Shown here in pieces: positions 50,528 through 62,600 of a stretch of 64,000 nucleotides of DNA. The translations under genes and the position numbers were made by a program. Under the pieces are notes generated by a model. The model was not told the origin of the DNA and ran no database searches. It saw only the letters and a program-made list of their open reading frames with translations. The stretch's first letter is position 1. The number at the start of each line of letters is the position of its first letter. This DNA is from Paramecium tetraurelia (lineage: Eukaryota; Ciliophora; Oligohymenophorea; Peniculida; Parameciidae), in NCBI RefSeq assembly GCF_000165425.1, contig NW_001799311.1:419624-483623 (forward strand). Reading direction: 5' to 3'.

Positions 50528-50942
50528 TCACTATTTCATATCTATTTTCTTTACTTCAATTTTGGTTAAATCCAATAGTTTATTCCTTATCTCCTTTCTT
50601 GCCTTTTTACTTCTAATTTTTCCACTTAAATAATCAAACAAAAAGTCTTCACTTATTTATAAATGTTCATCTAGTACATGTTAATAGTGTGCTCTTTTTT
50701 AATGAGTAGCACAAAAATTACCCCCATTACATAAGAGCATTCTTATTTCCGTGGTCAATCTGTGGTTTTTCCTCAAGTGAATTAAGAAATCAATAACTTT
50801 ATTTGATGTTGAAGGTGGAAGGCCTATCATCTTTTTCAGTAGCATTCTTCTTAGCTTTTATAAGGATTATTATTGAGTCTTATAAATACAGTATTATCCT
50901 GCTTTATCAGCATATATAAGAACAGAATTTATATAAACTTTC
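50528..50942 (-). CDS. 3' part of a gene cut by the assembly gap
   Basis: A minus-strand frame stays open from the N gap at 50942 to TGA at 50528-50530, about 138 codons. It includes SNKVIDFLIHLRKNHRLTTE and MLLCNGGNFCATHQKRAHYQ and a basic C-terminal helix (KIRSKKARKEIRNKLLDL). The His/Cys spacing is suggestive but matches no finger I know. The 5' end is lost in the gap or lies beyond it; an internal ATG (MLLKKMIG) gives a 110-residue minimum. Function unknown. Confidence 0.5.
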
Positions 50943-51092
50943 NNNNNNNNNNNNNNNNNNNNNNNNNNNNNNNNNNNNNNNNNNNNNNNNNNNNNNNNNN
51001 NNNNNNNNNNNNNNNNNNNNNNNNNNNNNNNNNNNNNNNNNNNNNNNNNNNNNNNNNNNNNNNNNNNNNNNNNNNNNNNNNNNNNNNNNNNN
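50943..51092. other. Assembly gap, 150 N
   Basis: The run is exactly 150 N, interrupting a leftward gene. The true length is unknown. Confidence 0.99.
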
Positions 51093-51317
51093 TAGAGCTT
51101 GATTTATCTAATAATTTGAATTTTAATATCTTATTTTTGAACCAAAATATTTTATAATTTCATTAACTGCATCATTTTATGTTTGATATAGAAATTGCGT
51201 AGCTATAAAATAAAAATGCTCATAATATTTTTTCAAAAAGAAAATTTGCTTGATTGAAAAAATTTATAACAGAGTTTAAAAATATTAGGTTTAATGATTT
51301 AATGAAATTCTTTATCA

Positions 51318-51884
51318 TCAAAATGCATAATAGGCTTAAATTTTTATCATTGACATGTAAATATCTATGATATTACCACCATTATTGTAGAATTTTACTT
51401 TTGATACTAATTAATCAGGAAATTTTAGACTTCTTACGCCTGGTTAAACATCGCCTTCATATATCAGAGATTCAATCTATTTGTTTACTCCAATTAGAAA
51501 AATTTGCATCTTTGCTACTCTTCTTATGTCGTGATCCAACATCCAAAATCTAATTGTATTAATTTCATAGGCTTATAAAAATTCAACAATTATTGATTAC
51601 TGTAACCCAATAAATGTATGCGCAGTTGCATCGGTGTCAGAAAAATAAAGTGAATTTCTAAGAGGACTATTATCTATATTAGGTCTGTAAAAACTATTGC
51701 TTCTAGCCGATGATAAAAGTGCTCCATTAGATTCTGATGCTACATCTTTGTAATGCCCTCTTAATATTGATTTTTCTCTTAAAATGTATAAATCATTTTA
51801 GCTAAATTTTGCATTAGCATCCCAAGCTGGTGATGATATTAAGCCAAATATATCTAATAATGCGAAAAGAAGCAATATTTTCAT
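51318..51884 (-). CDS. Secreted discoidin (F5/8 type C)-like protein, copy 2, 188 aa
   Basis: An intronless 188-codon frame whose product closely resembles that of the gene at 44065-44628. Shared blocks include PAWDANAKFSQNDL, the SNGA..SSAR segment, IDNSPLRNS, IVEFLQAYEIN, FPDQLVSK and the C-terminus IKIQAYYAF. Signal peptide MKILLLFALLDIFGLIS. The galactose-binding-like signature is INTIRFWMLDHDIRR. It lies on the opposite strand 6.7 kb away, and both the 20 bp before the ATG and about 45 bp after the stop match the other copy. It is one of an inverted gene pair. Secreted carbohydrate- or lipid-binding role inferred from the fold. Confidence 0.8.
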
Positions 51885-53745
51885 TATTTAATATAATAAA
51901 AAATTTTTGAAATATCTTATGCCATAGGTTTCAAATTAGGTTTGAGCTAAATATTTGGCAATTGTAAATTTTTATGATTAAAAAGATGATAAGTATGTGA
52001 CGAAAGGTCTGATATATGGATTGTGATCATGTTCACTACTCTTGACAAAGATTCCTTGAGCAGGAATTATTTGGAATATTAAAAATCTTGACTTCCATTT
52101 AGACTTTAATATGTATTTTGAATGACCCAATGTTTTAAGGTTTAAGAAATTGTCTGGAAAATTATAGACGATATGTAGTTAGAAATAAAAAGAATTAGTC
52201 AAAGAATTAATGTTGTTTATTAATTTTAATATTAATACACTTGGTATTACTTCAAGTTATGAAGAATAATAAGTACTGAACTAAAACAATTCTTTTTTAT
52301 ATTAACAGATTGTATAAAATTTATGAAATTGAAAAATAGAGGTGATTCTTTTCTCATTTAATTTCTTTCGATCTAAATTCAGAATAAATTAATGTATTTA
52401 GCGTATTTTTGATTGAAAAATATTATTTTTTACCTTAACAATTATAATTTACTGTTTTTAGGAAAATTAGTATTTTTGATATTAATGATTAGGATTTCAT
52501 TATAAATTTGATTAGGGAAGGATGCAAATATATTGTAAATCAACATCATAAGGCTTATGGGCACCCTAAATCATGCATAATTCTTTAGGATGAAAACTAA
52601 AATGATTAAATTTAATTCAAAAATATTTTTCTATAATAGGAGAATGATGAAGTCTTCAAACATTAAATTTATAATTTCAAATCATTAACACAATTAAGAA
52701 CGGTGGTGTATCAATAATTTTGATTTGTGTTTGAATTAATTTTCTTAATAATGAGAAGATGTTTAAAACATGTTAAAATGAAAACAGTTTTACAAAAACA
52801 AAACAATAAAACAAGAGATTTTGCTCTAATACCACTCTATTGAATTCATCCATTTACTACATATACATCTGATATTGGCTTTATAACTTGGTTGAATCTA
52901 TTCTATTTTATTAATATTTTAGTTTTGGTTTTAGTGAAAATAATTTTTCTTTTTTGGATTGTTCAAAAATCAATTAATTTCATAGTTAGCTAAAATGTTA
53001 ATAAATTTACTTGAATTTGAATTTTTCCTTTTTTGTAATAAATTGTTGATAAATATCATAGAATTCTAGAAATGATGATTTATCTTTTTATGTATAATTA
53101 CTATATTTTAGATTTATATTGAAATTACCTTTATAATTATTTATTATACAATTGAGTTTATCGCTACTTGATTGTTATATTCTAATAATACTGTCATGTT
53201 AGGTAAATTATGTGAAAATCAAAGGTTAAATGAATTTAATCATCATGCTATACAAACAGTTATTACTAAAACTATAATTAGAATAACCAAAAAACCTACT
53301 TCCACAAATATCCAAAAGCACATAATAATATTTAGTGGATGATGATACTACATTTAATGATTGAAATCGATTATAAATCTGAGAACAGTATAATGCTTAA
53401 GTGTTAATAAATAAAAACTTAATTTCTATCCATTTCAAAAGAAACTCATTTCAAGTTTTCTAATTATTATCTGAGCTTTATGATAATGAAATCTATTAAG
53501 TTGATTTTAATTTAATTCTATCTTGAGAGCTTAGGGGAAATATTCCTATAATTTTGATAGGTAGATAACTCTTAGATAATGATTAATTAAAATAAAATAA
53601 AAAGATGAACAAGTCAGGAAGTATGTATTGTACAACAAGAGATGATAAATATAAAACTACTTTTGAATAGTGACTGCTAAATAATTCATTTTCTATCTTT
53701 CCTATTCATAATTTGAAAAGAATCTTTTTAATACTAAATTGGATA
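51885..53745. other. 1.9-kb gene-poor tract
   Basis: No supportable gene, RNA or repeat array was found between two genes transcribed leftward. Stretches near 52400-52500 and 52900 resemble the TTTTTGATTTTAGTA motif seen at 34.6-35.9 kb. The tract should contain the promoter of the inverted discoidin-like copy at its left end and otherwise looks like decayed sequence. Confidence 0.35.
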
Positions 53746-56174
53746 TCAAGATTAGTTTTACATTTTTCTTACACCGTTTCCTTTTATATCCATTTTATCC
53801 CATTTCCCTGTCTTTTTACCATTTATATATTCCCCTAAATACACTTTTTAATTATTATAAGTGAATTCTTGAGCCAATTCAATCCAAACTCCAGATTTAA
53901 TTGAAATTTCAAACCCATTATTTTGTTATATAATCTTATACGATCCTCCTCCACTAAATTATATATTATATTCTAAAACATACATAATTGAAATTTTTTT
54001 AGTAAGTACATCTTTATATTGAATTTTCCATTCACCAACTTTTAAACCATTTATATATTCACCTACAAAAAGAATTTCACTTTAACTTATCTTATAAATG
54101 ATTTAAATTACTGCCAAAACTTATCTTCGAACTCAATCCAATATCCAGACTTAATTGAAATACTTAATACTGAATTAATTTGTTTAATATCATATGATCC
54201 TCCCCCACTATCATTAAATTGAATATTAATAGATTAATTACATGCACTCAAATTATGATTTTTACAAGCCACCATTCTTATTAAACATATCCCATTTGCC
54301 AAACTTTTTGCCGTTTAAATATTGACCATTAAAAGTAACTTGATCACTCCACCTAAAACCACTACTCAACTCAATCCACCTTCCAGTTTTTTAGGAATCC
54401 CCATCTCGTTCTATGATATACTCTCCGCCACCTCTTGTTAAAAAGCATAACAAATAACCATCTTACATTTATTCCTTCTTCTGAGCAATAACATCTTTAA
54501 AATAAGACTTCCATATTCCTACTTTTATTCCATTTTAATACTCTCCTTCTAAAGTAACTAAGCTCTATCTACTTTAAATAATTTATTGATACTCCCAAAG
54601 CGTATCATTCATTTCAATCCATCTACCATTCTTGACTGTAGAATCGTTAACAATAGTACTACTATAAACTCCACCACCACTATTAAAAGAGAAAAATAAG
54701 CAAAATACATTAAATTAAATTTGTTATTTTCTCCTTATTATTTAAAGAAAGCATCCCATCTGTCAACTTTTTTCCCATCTCTATATTTGCCATTATATGT
54801 CAATTAGTTAAATCTTTTAATATGAATAATTAATATACAAATTAAATTTAGAGCATTATTCTATCCAATCTCCAACTTTTACTGAATCCTTTTAGCCTTC
54901 ATTCATATATTAACCACCACCACTTGATTAAAGATTATGTTGTTAAATGTATACATCTTTTTGAATTAATTTGTTTCAATCGACTTGAACAGTACATCCC
55001 AATATCCATCTTTTTTCCCATTTTTATAAAATCCAGTATGAATTATTTATCTCAACCTATATTGAAGTTACTATTATACTCTCCAAATCCATCATTTAAT
55101 TCAATCCAACTTCCACTCTTCATTTGATCATAAAAGCCATTATCACCTTCTTTTAGTTCATACTATCCACCTCCCCTTGATTTGAAAAGTTATGATATTC
55201 TTTTACATTTATACATAATTTGAATGTAATTTATTGGATTTGTATAAAATATCCCAATTACCAACTTTTCTTCCATCTTTGTAAACACCAGAGTGAATAA
55301 TTTAACCTTCACTAAATTTTAAAAACTATTATACTCCCAAAATTAATCATTTTATTCAATCCATTTTCCTTGCTTAATATTTATTTAAATGCTTTCATTT
55401 TGTTTTTCTTAAACGTAAGTTCCACAGCCTCTATTTCAAAAATATTTAGAAAATCATATTTACACGATTTTAAAGAGATTGTTGTCATTTTTTGATTTAT
55501 ACAGAATATCCCATAGACCTACTTTTTTGCCATTGAAATATTCTCCATAATACATGAGCTAACTTTTACTAAATATTTATTTTATTGATTAAAAAATACT
55601 TCCAAAAATTATCGCTTAATTCAAACCATTTACCACCTTTCTAGCCTTAAAAGTTGTATGATCCACCTCCTCTAAAAATTTCTTTAATTTCATTACATCT
55701 CTTGACCGTCATAAAGGAGTTTCCACCTTCCTACTTTGATACCATTCTTATATTCTCCAACCTCATATACCTGGGATTCACTATACATCAATTAATTATT
55801 ATCAATTACCTCCAATACGTTGTTATTAGATCTTTCCAAATACCTTATTTTTATCCATTTTTGGAGTAATAACCTCCAACATTGGACAAAATTTCTTCTT
55901 TCCAAACTGCCTCCCAATTGCCTATTTTATCATTTTTTTCTCCACATTTTCCAAACCATCTAAGGTATTTAACTTAATCTAAATTTACAAGATCTTCCCC
56001 ATTAAAAACAAGATCCTTTTAATAATCACTTTATTGTGAAAATTGATACATCCTTAAAATTTACCCATCCTTAGAGCAAATGATTTTATTTTCTGAGTTA
56101 AATAAAGTATGTAATTTTATCTTCAAAAATCTTTTACTCTAATCATCCCAATATTTTGATTCAATTTCTTTCAT
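53746..56174 (-). CDS. Nine-unit MORN-2/YwqK-like repeat protein with 15 introns, 666 aa
   Basis: Fifteen introns of 23-34 nt (from the 5' end: 55781-55809, 55672-55696, 55569-55599, 55431-55463, 55312-55334, 55176-55206, 55057-55079, 54923-54954, 54814-54838, 54680-54708, 54569-54592, 54434-54466, 54208-54241, 54086-54111, 53954-53983) must be removed to give one 666-residue frame; the total then divides exactly by three. The protein repeats about nine times a unit of roughly 65 residues: GxYxNGKKVGxWDxxYK, spacer, IGGGSYxxx, spacer, KSGxWIELxDxFW. The GxYxNGxKxGxW half resembles MORN_2 (YwqK-type) repeats, probably a beta-meander. Nearly every unit has one intron before GGG and one after W, almost all in phase 2. 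Five acceptors are AAG, ten TAG. No signal peptide or membrane segment. Function unknown. Confidence 0.85.
53746..56174 (-). repeat. Tandem coding repeat, about nine units with embedded introns
   Basis: GGG-Y or GxxY motifs recur nine times and the NGKKVGxWD motif about eight times. Units are about 65 codons plus two introns, so roughly 250 bp genomic. Intron positions are conserved between units but intron sequences are not, which suggests unit duplication followed by free intron divergence. Confidence 0.7.
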
Positions 56175-56622
56175 TTTATTTTTAATATTTACATTTTTTC
56201 AAGAATAAATTCATTTTCATCATATCAATTAAATGCTAAAGAAATATAAGTAAATATTTAAACCATACCCTAAATTATGAGAGGTTTTTCAAAATATTTT
56301 GAGTGATTCACAAACCCTTTTTCCTACTTTTAAGTCAAACGTCCTTTTAATTTAATAAAATTCAAGTAAAGATATAGTTACAAAATTACAATTAAGATCT
56401 TAATATGAAGAATAATAAAATTCATTATCTAAACTGGATTTAGCTTGAAATTTGAATTTCGTTCAAAAGCAAAATTTAAAGATAATATAGGAATTTTCCT
56501 ATGAGTGAACGTTCTAATTTGCAGTAATTCATTAATATTGAATTCTGTTTTAAAGAAATATAGAAAACTTCAATATAAAGAGACATCATATATATTTAAT
56601 ATATAATTCTAATTCTTTAGAC
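56175..56622. other. Intergenic tract, 448 bp
   Basis: AT-rich region between two leftward genes: the NACHT-WD40 stop and the start of the repeat-protein gene, whose promoter it should hold. Nothing else was recognised. Confidence 0.4.
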
Positions 56623-59600
56623 TCACATCAATAATTGTTTATAAAATATTAGAAATATTTGTAAAGAAAAAATGCAAGACTTTTTCAGTATTTTTTTTTA
56701 TGACTTCTAAATGAGTTTATGATAGATGTAAGATTTTTATAGATATAATAATTATTATAAACTGTTTTCATATGTTAATTCTTTATTCTTCCAAAATTAT
56801 GCTTCCTTTTTGCTAGAAAAGTCTCCTTAAATCCATTTTGAAATGATTGATGAACTAACCTTGTAAGATTTAAGTTCCCTTGGCTTCACAATGTTCATAC
56901 TAGGAAATTCGAAGGACAGTTAAGCAATCATAAACTAATTATTTAGAAGAAAATTACATTTCTTTTTCTAAAGTAGATTTTCCTCAATATTAGGTTATAA
57001 TTGGTAAAAAATCTCTTAATAACCGCTATCAGAAGGTGATAGTTGCTACTCTAAATTTATATCCCACATATTTATTGATTTATCTAAGGCTCCTTATGCA
57101 ACAACAGTGCCATCAGAAGAAAAGCATAAGATTTACACCTAATTAGTTAATCCTCTTAACTTTAATTTTTCACTTCCAGAATTTACATCCCACAATCTTA
57201 ATGATCCATCAAGACTACCTGAAGCTAATATAGTCCCTTTTGGGGAGAATTATAAGGATAAAACTGATTTGCTATGCCCATTAATTCTGATCTTCAAATT
57301 TCCTGACTTTGTATCCCATAAATAAATAGATGCATCAAAGCTGCCTGATGCTAATATTGCTCCATCAGGAGAGAAAGTGACTGATTCCACTCTTTAGTTA
57401 TGTCCAATTAATTTCATTTTTTGATCTCCTGACTTTAAGTCCCATAATCTTATCAATTTGTCTAAACAACCTGTAGCCAAAGTAGTACCATCAGGAGATA
57501 AACATGCTGATATTGCTCTTAATTATAATTTTTTGTCTTATTTCTAACTTACATCCCATAAACGAATTGATTTGTCATAACTACTTGAAACTAATAGATT
57601 ACTATCAGGAGAAAAGTTTATTTGGGAAACAGAATCATTATGGCCTTCCAATATATACAATTCTTGCATTAAATTTAAATCCCATATAGAGATTGAGTAA
57701 CTCCAACTGGCAAATGCCAATAAAGTGCCATCAGGAGAGAAACATACTGAACGACTGTTTCCTTCAATTTTTTTTATTTCTTCCCCTGAAGCCACTCTCC
57801 ATAAACGAATTGATTAATCGTGACTACTGGATGCCAAAATGTCTCCAAAGGAGGAGAAACAAACTGAATAGACTCTTTCATTATGTCCTTCTAATTTTAA
57901 TTTCTGCTATCCTGAGTCCATATCCCACAAAAGAATGGAATTATCTCCACAACCTGAAGCCAAAATCAACCCATCAGGAGAAAAACAAACTGATAAGACT
58001 GACCCATTAATTCCTTCTAATTTTATTTTTTGTTTCCACAACTTTAGATCCCATAAAAGGATAGATTTATCTTCACCTCCTGATGCTAAAGTATTACCGT
58101 CAGGAGAAAAACATATAGAATAGATTTCTTATGTATGCAGTTCTAATAAATTCTTTTACTGCCCTGATTCTACATCCCATAGACGAATAGATTTATCATC
58201 GCTACCGGAGGCTAGAAGAGTGCCATCAGGAGAAAAACATATTGAATAGACCCAACTTCGATGTCCTTCTAAGTTATTTTTCTCTTGCCCTGATTTTGCA
58301 TCCCACAGTCGAATTGAATTATCGCCGTTACCAGAAGCTAATATTGTACCATCAGGAGAGAAACAAACTGAAAAAACCCAATTAATTTTACCCTATTATT
58401 TTTGATTATTTTTATCAGACCTCACATCCCATAAACAAATCAACTAATCTCCGCCCCCAGAGGCTAAAGTAGTGCCATCTGGAGAGAAGCATACTGTACT
58501 AATCCAACTTCGATGACCTTCTAACCTTTTCCTTTCTTAACCTGACCTAAGATCCCATATACGGATCGATTTATCTTAACTACCTGACGCAAGTATATTG
58601 CCGTCTGGAGAGAAGCATATTGAACGAATCCAATTTTGATGACCTTCAAATATTTATTTTACTTGTCCCAACCTGATGTCCCAAATGCGAATAGATTTAT
58701 CCTCACTTCCAGAAGCTAAAGTTGCCCCATCAGGAGAGAATTTTACTGATTAAATACATCCACTATGCCCTTCTAACTTTTTCTTTTCTAATCCTGTCTT
58801 CAGACTCCATAAGCGAATTACTTTATCTCCGCTACCTGAAGCTAGCGTATTACCATCAGGAGAGAAGCAAACTGAATAGACACCTAATTTATGTCCATCT
58901 AACTTTAATTTCTCTAATCCTGATTTTACATCCCACAATCGAAGAGAGCAATCATAGCTGCCAGAGGCTAAAGTCGCTCCATCGGGAGAAAAACATAAAG
59001 ATTGCACAAAATCATTATGCCCTTCTAGCAAGAATCTTTATTATCCTGTCTCAATATTCCAAAGACGTATAGATCTATCGAAACTTCCTGAAGCTAAAAT
59101 AGAGTCGTCAGGTGCAATACATAGAGTTGATACTTTTTCAGTGTGACCTTTTAACTTTTTCATATCTTAACCTAGCTTGACATCCCATAAAATGATAGAT
59201 TTATCTTCACTTGCTGAAGCTAAAAATTTCCCGTCAGAAGTGAAGCATATTGAATAAACACTTCCCTTATGCCCAATTATTTTATGTAGCTCATATATCT
59301 AAAGATTATTCCATTTGCAATTATAAAGCAATGTTCCGTTCAAATTTATCCCATCGATATTTACATTCTCAAATTCAGAACCACTTAAATCACTAAATGC
59401 AAAATTACTTGCATATAATGTTGTGTTTTTGATTTTGATATTTCTAAAACTTTATCTGGTAAGATCGATTTTCATCTCAACTAAAAAATTAATACAATTA
59501 GATCCGCTTTAAATAAAACCATCATCTAATGCAGTGAGATGCACTATAAATTGTAAAAATTGAATAATCGTTTCTTCTTTTTAAATCTTTTGGATAAGAA

Positions 59601-62600
59601 ACTTTCTAGTTTCTCTGTGACTTTACGTTGAATAATTAACACTACTCAAGTCATGTTACTTTATAATTCTAAGAATAGTAGTTATCTTTTTAAAATTACT
59701 TTCTATAACATCTAATTATTTTTACTTCTCATATAAAGATAAATTATTATTTTAAATACACATTTCATAATGCTTCTAACTAACATGCTTTTCAAGAAAT
59801 AATACACAATCTTTAACTTATTCAGTTTCCAAAATTTTGATACACCTTTCTAAGCAAGATTTTTCGATATCTTTTGTTGCTATTAAAACCTCAAATATAT
59901 CAGAAGCAATCATGAATTCTGAAATTGATTTATGAACAAATTAAAAGTTGCCACCCTTTTACTTAACAAACGAACAGCTTCTTATATCTTTTTTGAGATG
60001 TCCATCTTGTCCGTCATCATTGAAAAATTCGTTTAACCATTTATTTTCATCGGTTTCATCTTTATATAAAAACCCTTATTATTTATATTAAACCTAAGTT
60101 ACTTCTTTAATACTCATCTATTTAGCCAGCTTTATTGAGTATTTTTGTAAATCATAAAGAAAACGATCAGTATTAATAGATTTTCCTAAATTCCTTTATT
60201 TTTCAATCTATCTGAAATGATATTAACTAATAAATTCCTCATAAAAATCATAACTAGTAAGATTTTATTCTCTTAAAGAATCGCAAATAAGTTTGGCTAT
60301 TCTTTCATTTGAAATTGGAACTTTTTTTATAACTTCAAACTAAAAAAGAATATTCTTTATGTTATTAAAGTCGAATATGTAATTGAGCTTTTAATTTAAC
60401 TCATTTATCTCTGATAATTAAAATTAGCTAAAAAACTAATTTTGTTCTAAAATATTCCAAATTTCAATAGATAGTTAAATATAATCAATACTTGTTAAAA
60501 CTTCAATATCTTATTTATTATATTAATCTTGTTGATGATTTTCAAATTTGAGAGTATCTGGAGTTTATTCATCTTAAGCATTTTTTAACAAATTTGAAGA
60601 TTTTAAGTTCTAGTTTTAATATAATTTTATCAGATATAGACTCATTAATAACTCTTATATCTTTTTGGATAAATTCTTAATAAAATTTTATTTTAATTTG
60701 AGAATCTCTGTTACTTTAGCCAACATTTAAGGTAGTACTTAAACAATAATTTCCATCATATAAGGGGTATCAATCAATTTATCGAGATTAATCATCTTGA
60801 TCATAGCTTCATACTTTTCAACACTCCAAAGCTTCTATAAATTAATATCAAGCCTTCTGAGTGCTTCATTGCTTTATAAAGAGATGAGTTAATCGTTTTT
60901 CAAAAATAGTATAATTTCCTCTATCTACTTCTTTTAAAGTAAAATTTCAGCTGAAGTTTTTAAAGGAGATTACTTTAAAAATTCAGTTTGGAACTTATGC
61001 CAAAATAATTCAAACTTCTAGAGATCCATTGAAATTTAGTTTAACATTTTTGTTTACCATTCATAGATTTCAAAAATCAACACTTTAATACTTAAATATG
61101 TAAACTACTTTATGTATTCCTTTTTTTAAATTTGGTCGAATTTTAAGATTTAGATTTCTTTTAGTTTTGCTTTATCTTCAGGTGCAAACCAATCAGAATA
61201 ATTGCTGCTTGTTAGAATCTCACTTCTTGTTGTAAATATAACTAAAGGGTTTGACCAATTTGAATAAAGCTTATTGATAATATATATATTTTTTTTGATA
61301 TTCTCTAATTTCATTTCATCGTAACTATCCATCAAAATTAGCAATCGAAACTTTCTTATTTCTAGCAACTCCTTACATTCTTTTAATTATAAATCATCAA
61401 AACCGTACTCATCCTGACGAAGTGCTTCCTCTATGATTTAAAAAGCAGGATTTTTTACAGAAGGTAAAGAAATATATATTGGTACAAGTACATATTCATT
61501 AACCTTAATATTACTTTCATTTAATTTCCAAACAAATTCTTCTATTTTTTTAGCAACAGTACTTTTGCCAGATCCAGCTACCCCATGTATTAGCAATACA
61601 GTTTCATTTTCTTTTAATAAAAATTTATTCACTTCTCCTGATAAATCATCAAATTATTCTAAATTCATCAAATTATTTGTATTTCTTTTCGTTTTGTCTT
61701 AACTTTTTAATGGTACATATATTGTTTTTACGTTTTTTTAAGCTGCCTCTTTAAGTACCTTCCATTTCCTAATTTCAAGTAATTATTAAACAGATTTCCC
61801 TCTTAAAGATTTAATATCATCACTCATACTTTTTAATTAATCTTTCATTTAATTTATCTTTGCTTCTACTCTATTTAATCCTTTTCTAATGTGATTTACA
61901 AAATCTGTGATAAGTTTTAGTTATTATCCCATCTCACTTATGTTTTCAATATATTCATCTAATTGTTGAGTTGTTTCATCTAATTCTATAAGTTGTTGAT
62001 CCCTTTTTGTAAGATTGGCTTCATGAAAAATTTATTCTTACAAATCATCTATTTTCCTTAGCATCTATTGCATTTAACTTGAAATTCTATCCTGCTATGT
62101 CCTCCAATCTTTTTGCAGAATCTAAACTTATTTAGCAATCAAATCTTGGTTTTTTAATAAATTTCTAACTCTTTAATCCTTTTCTAAAGTCCAAATTTAA
62201 ATCAATGCCTATTGGCAAAATTCAATTATTGTATCTGAAAAGCAATTTGATGAAATTTAAATAATAGTAAATATTAATCCCTATTTAATTTTCCATTCAT
62301 CATTGTTTTTAAAATCTTGATACTTTTGTCCCATAGTTTCAAAAAAGCCTTACTGTTGATTTAATTCATCATCCATTTCTTTATCTTAATTATCCAACTA
62401 ATATATTTTAGCAAATTTTTGAATAAATAACTCTTATTCAAAAGTTATCTTTTCATTTATCAATCCTTTCTCAAAGGATTATTCTTGGGAAAAACCTTTT
62501 AATTCATTCAAAAAGTCATAAATGCTGATTTAGTAATTACTATTATTTTCATCGCATATTTTCTCATTTTCATTTTTTACTTTATCCAAAGAGATCTTTA

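Noticed and set aside
57504-59072. + strand frames of up to 116 codons opposite the WD40 array
   Set aside because: They are antisense to a continuous WD40 frame and repeat with the same 126-bp period.
57040-59290. CRISPR or satellite array from the regular 126-bp spacing
   Set aside because: The period is a multiple of three, the frame is open through all units, and the translation is WD40.
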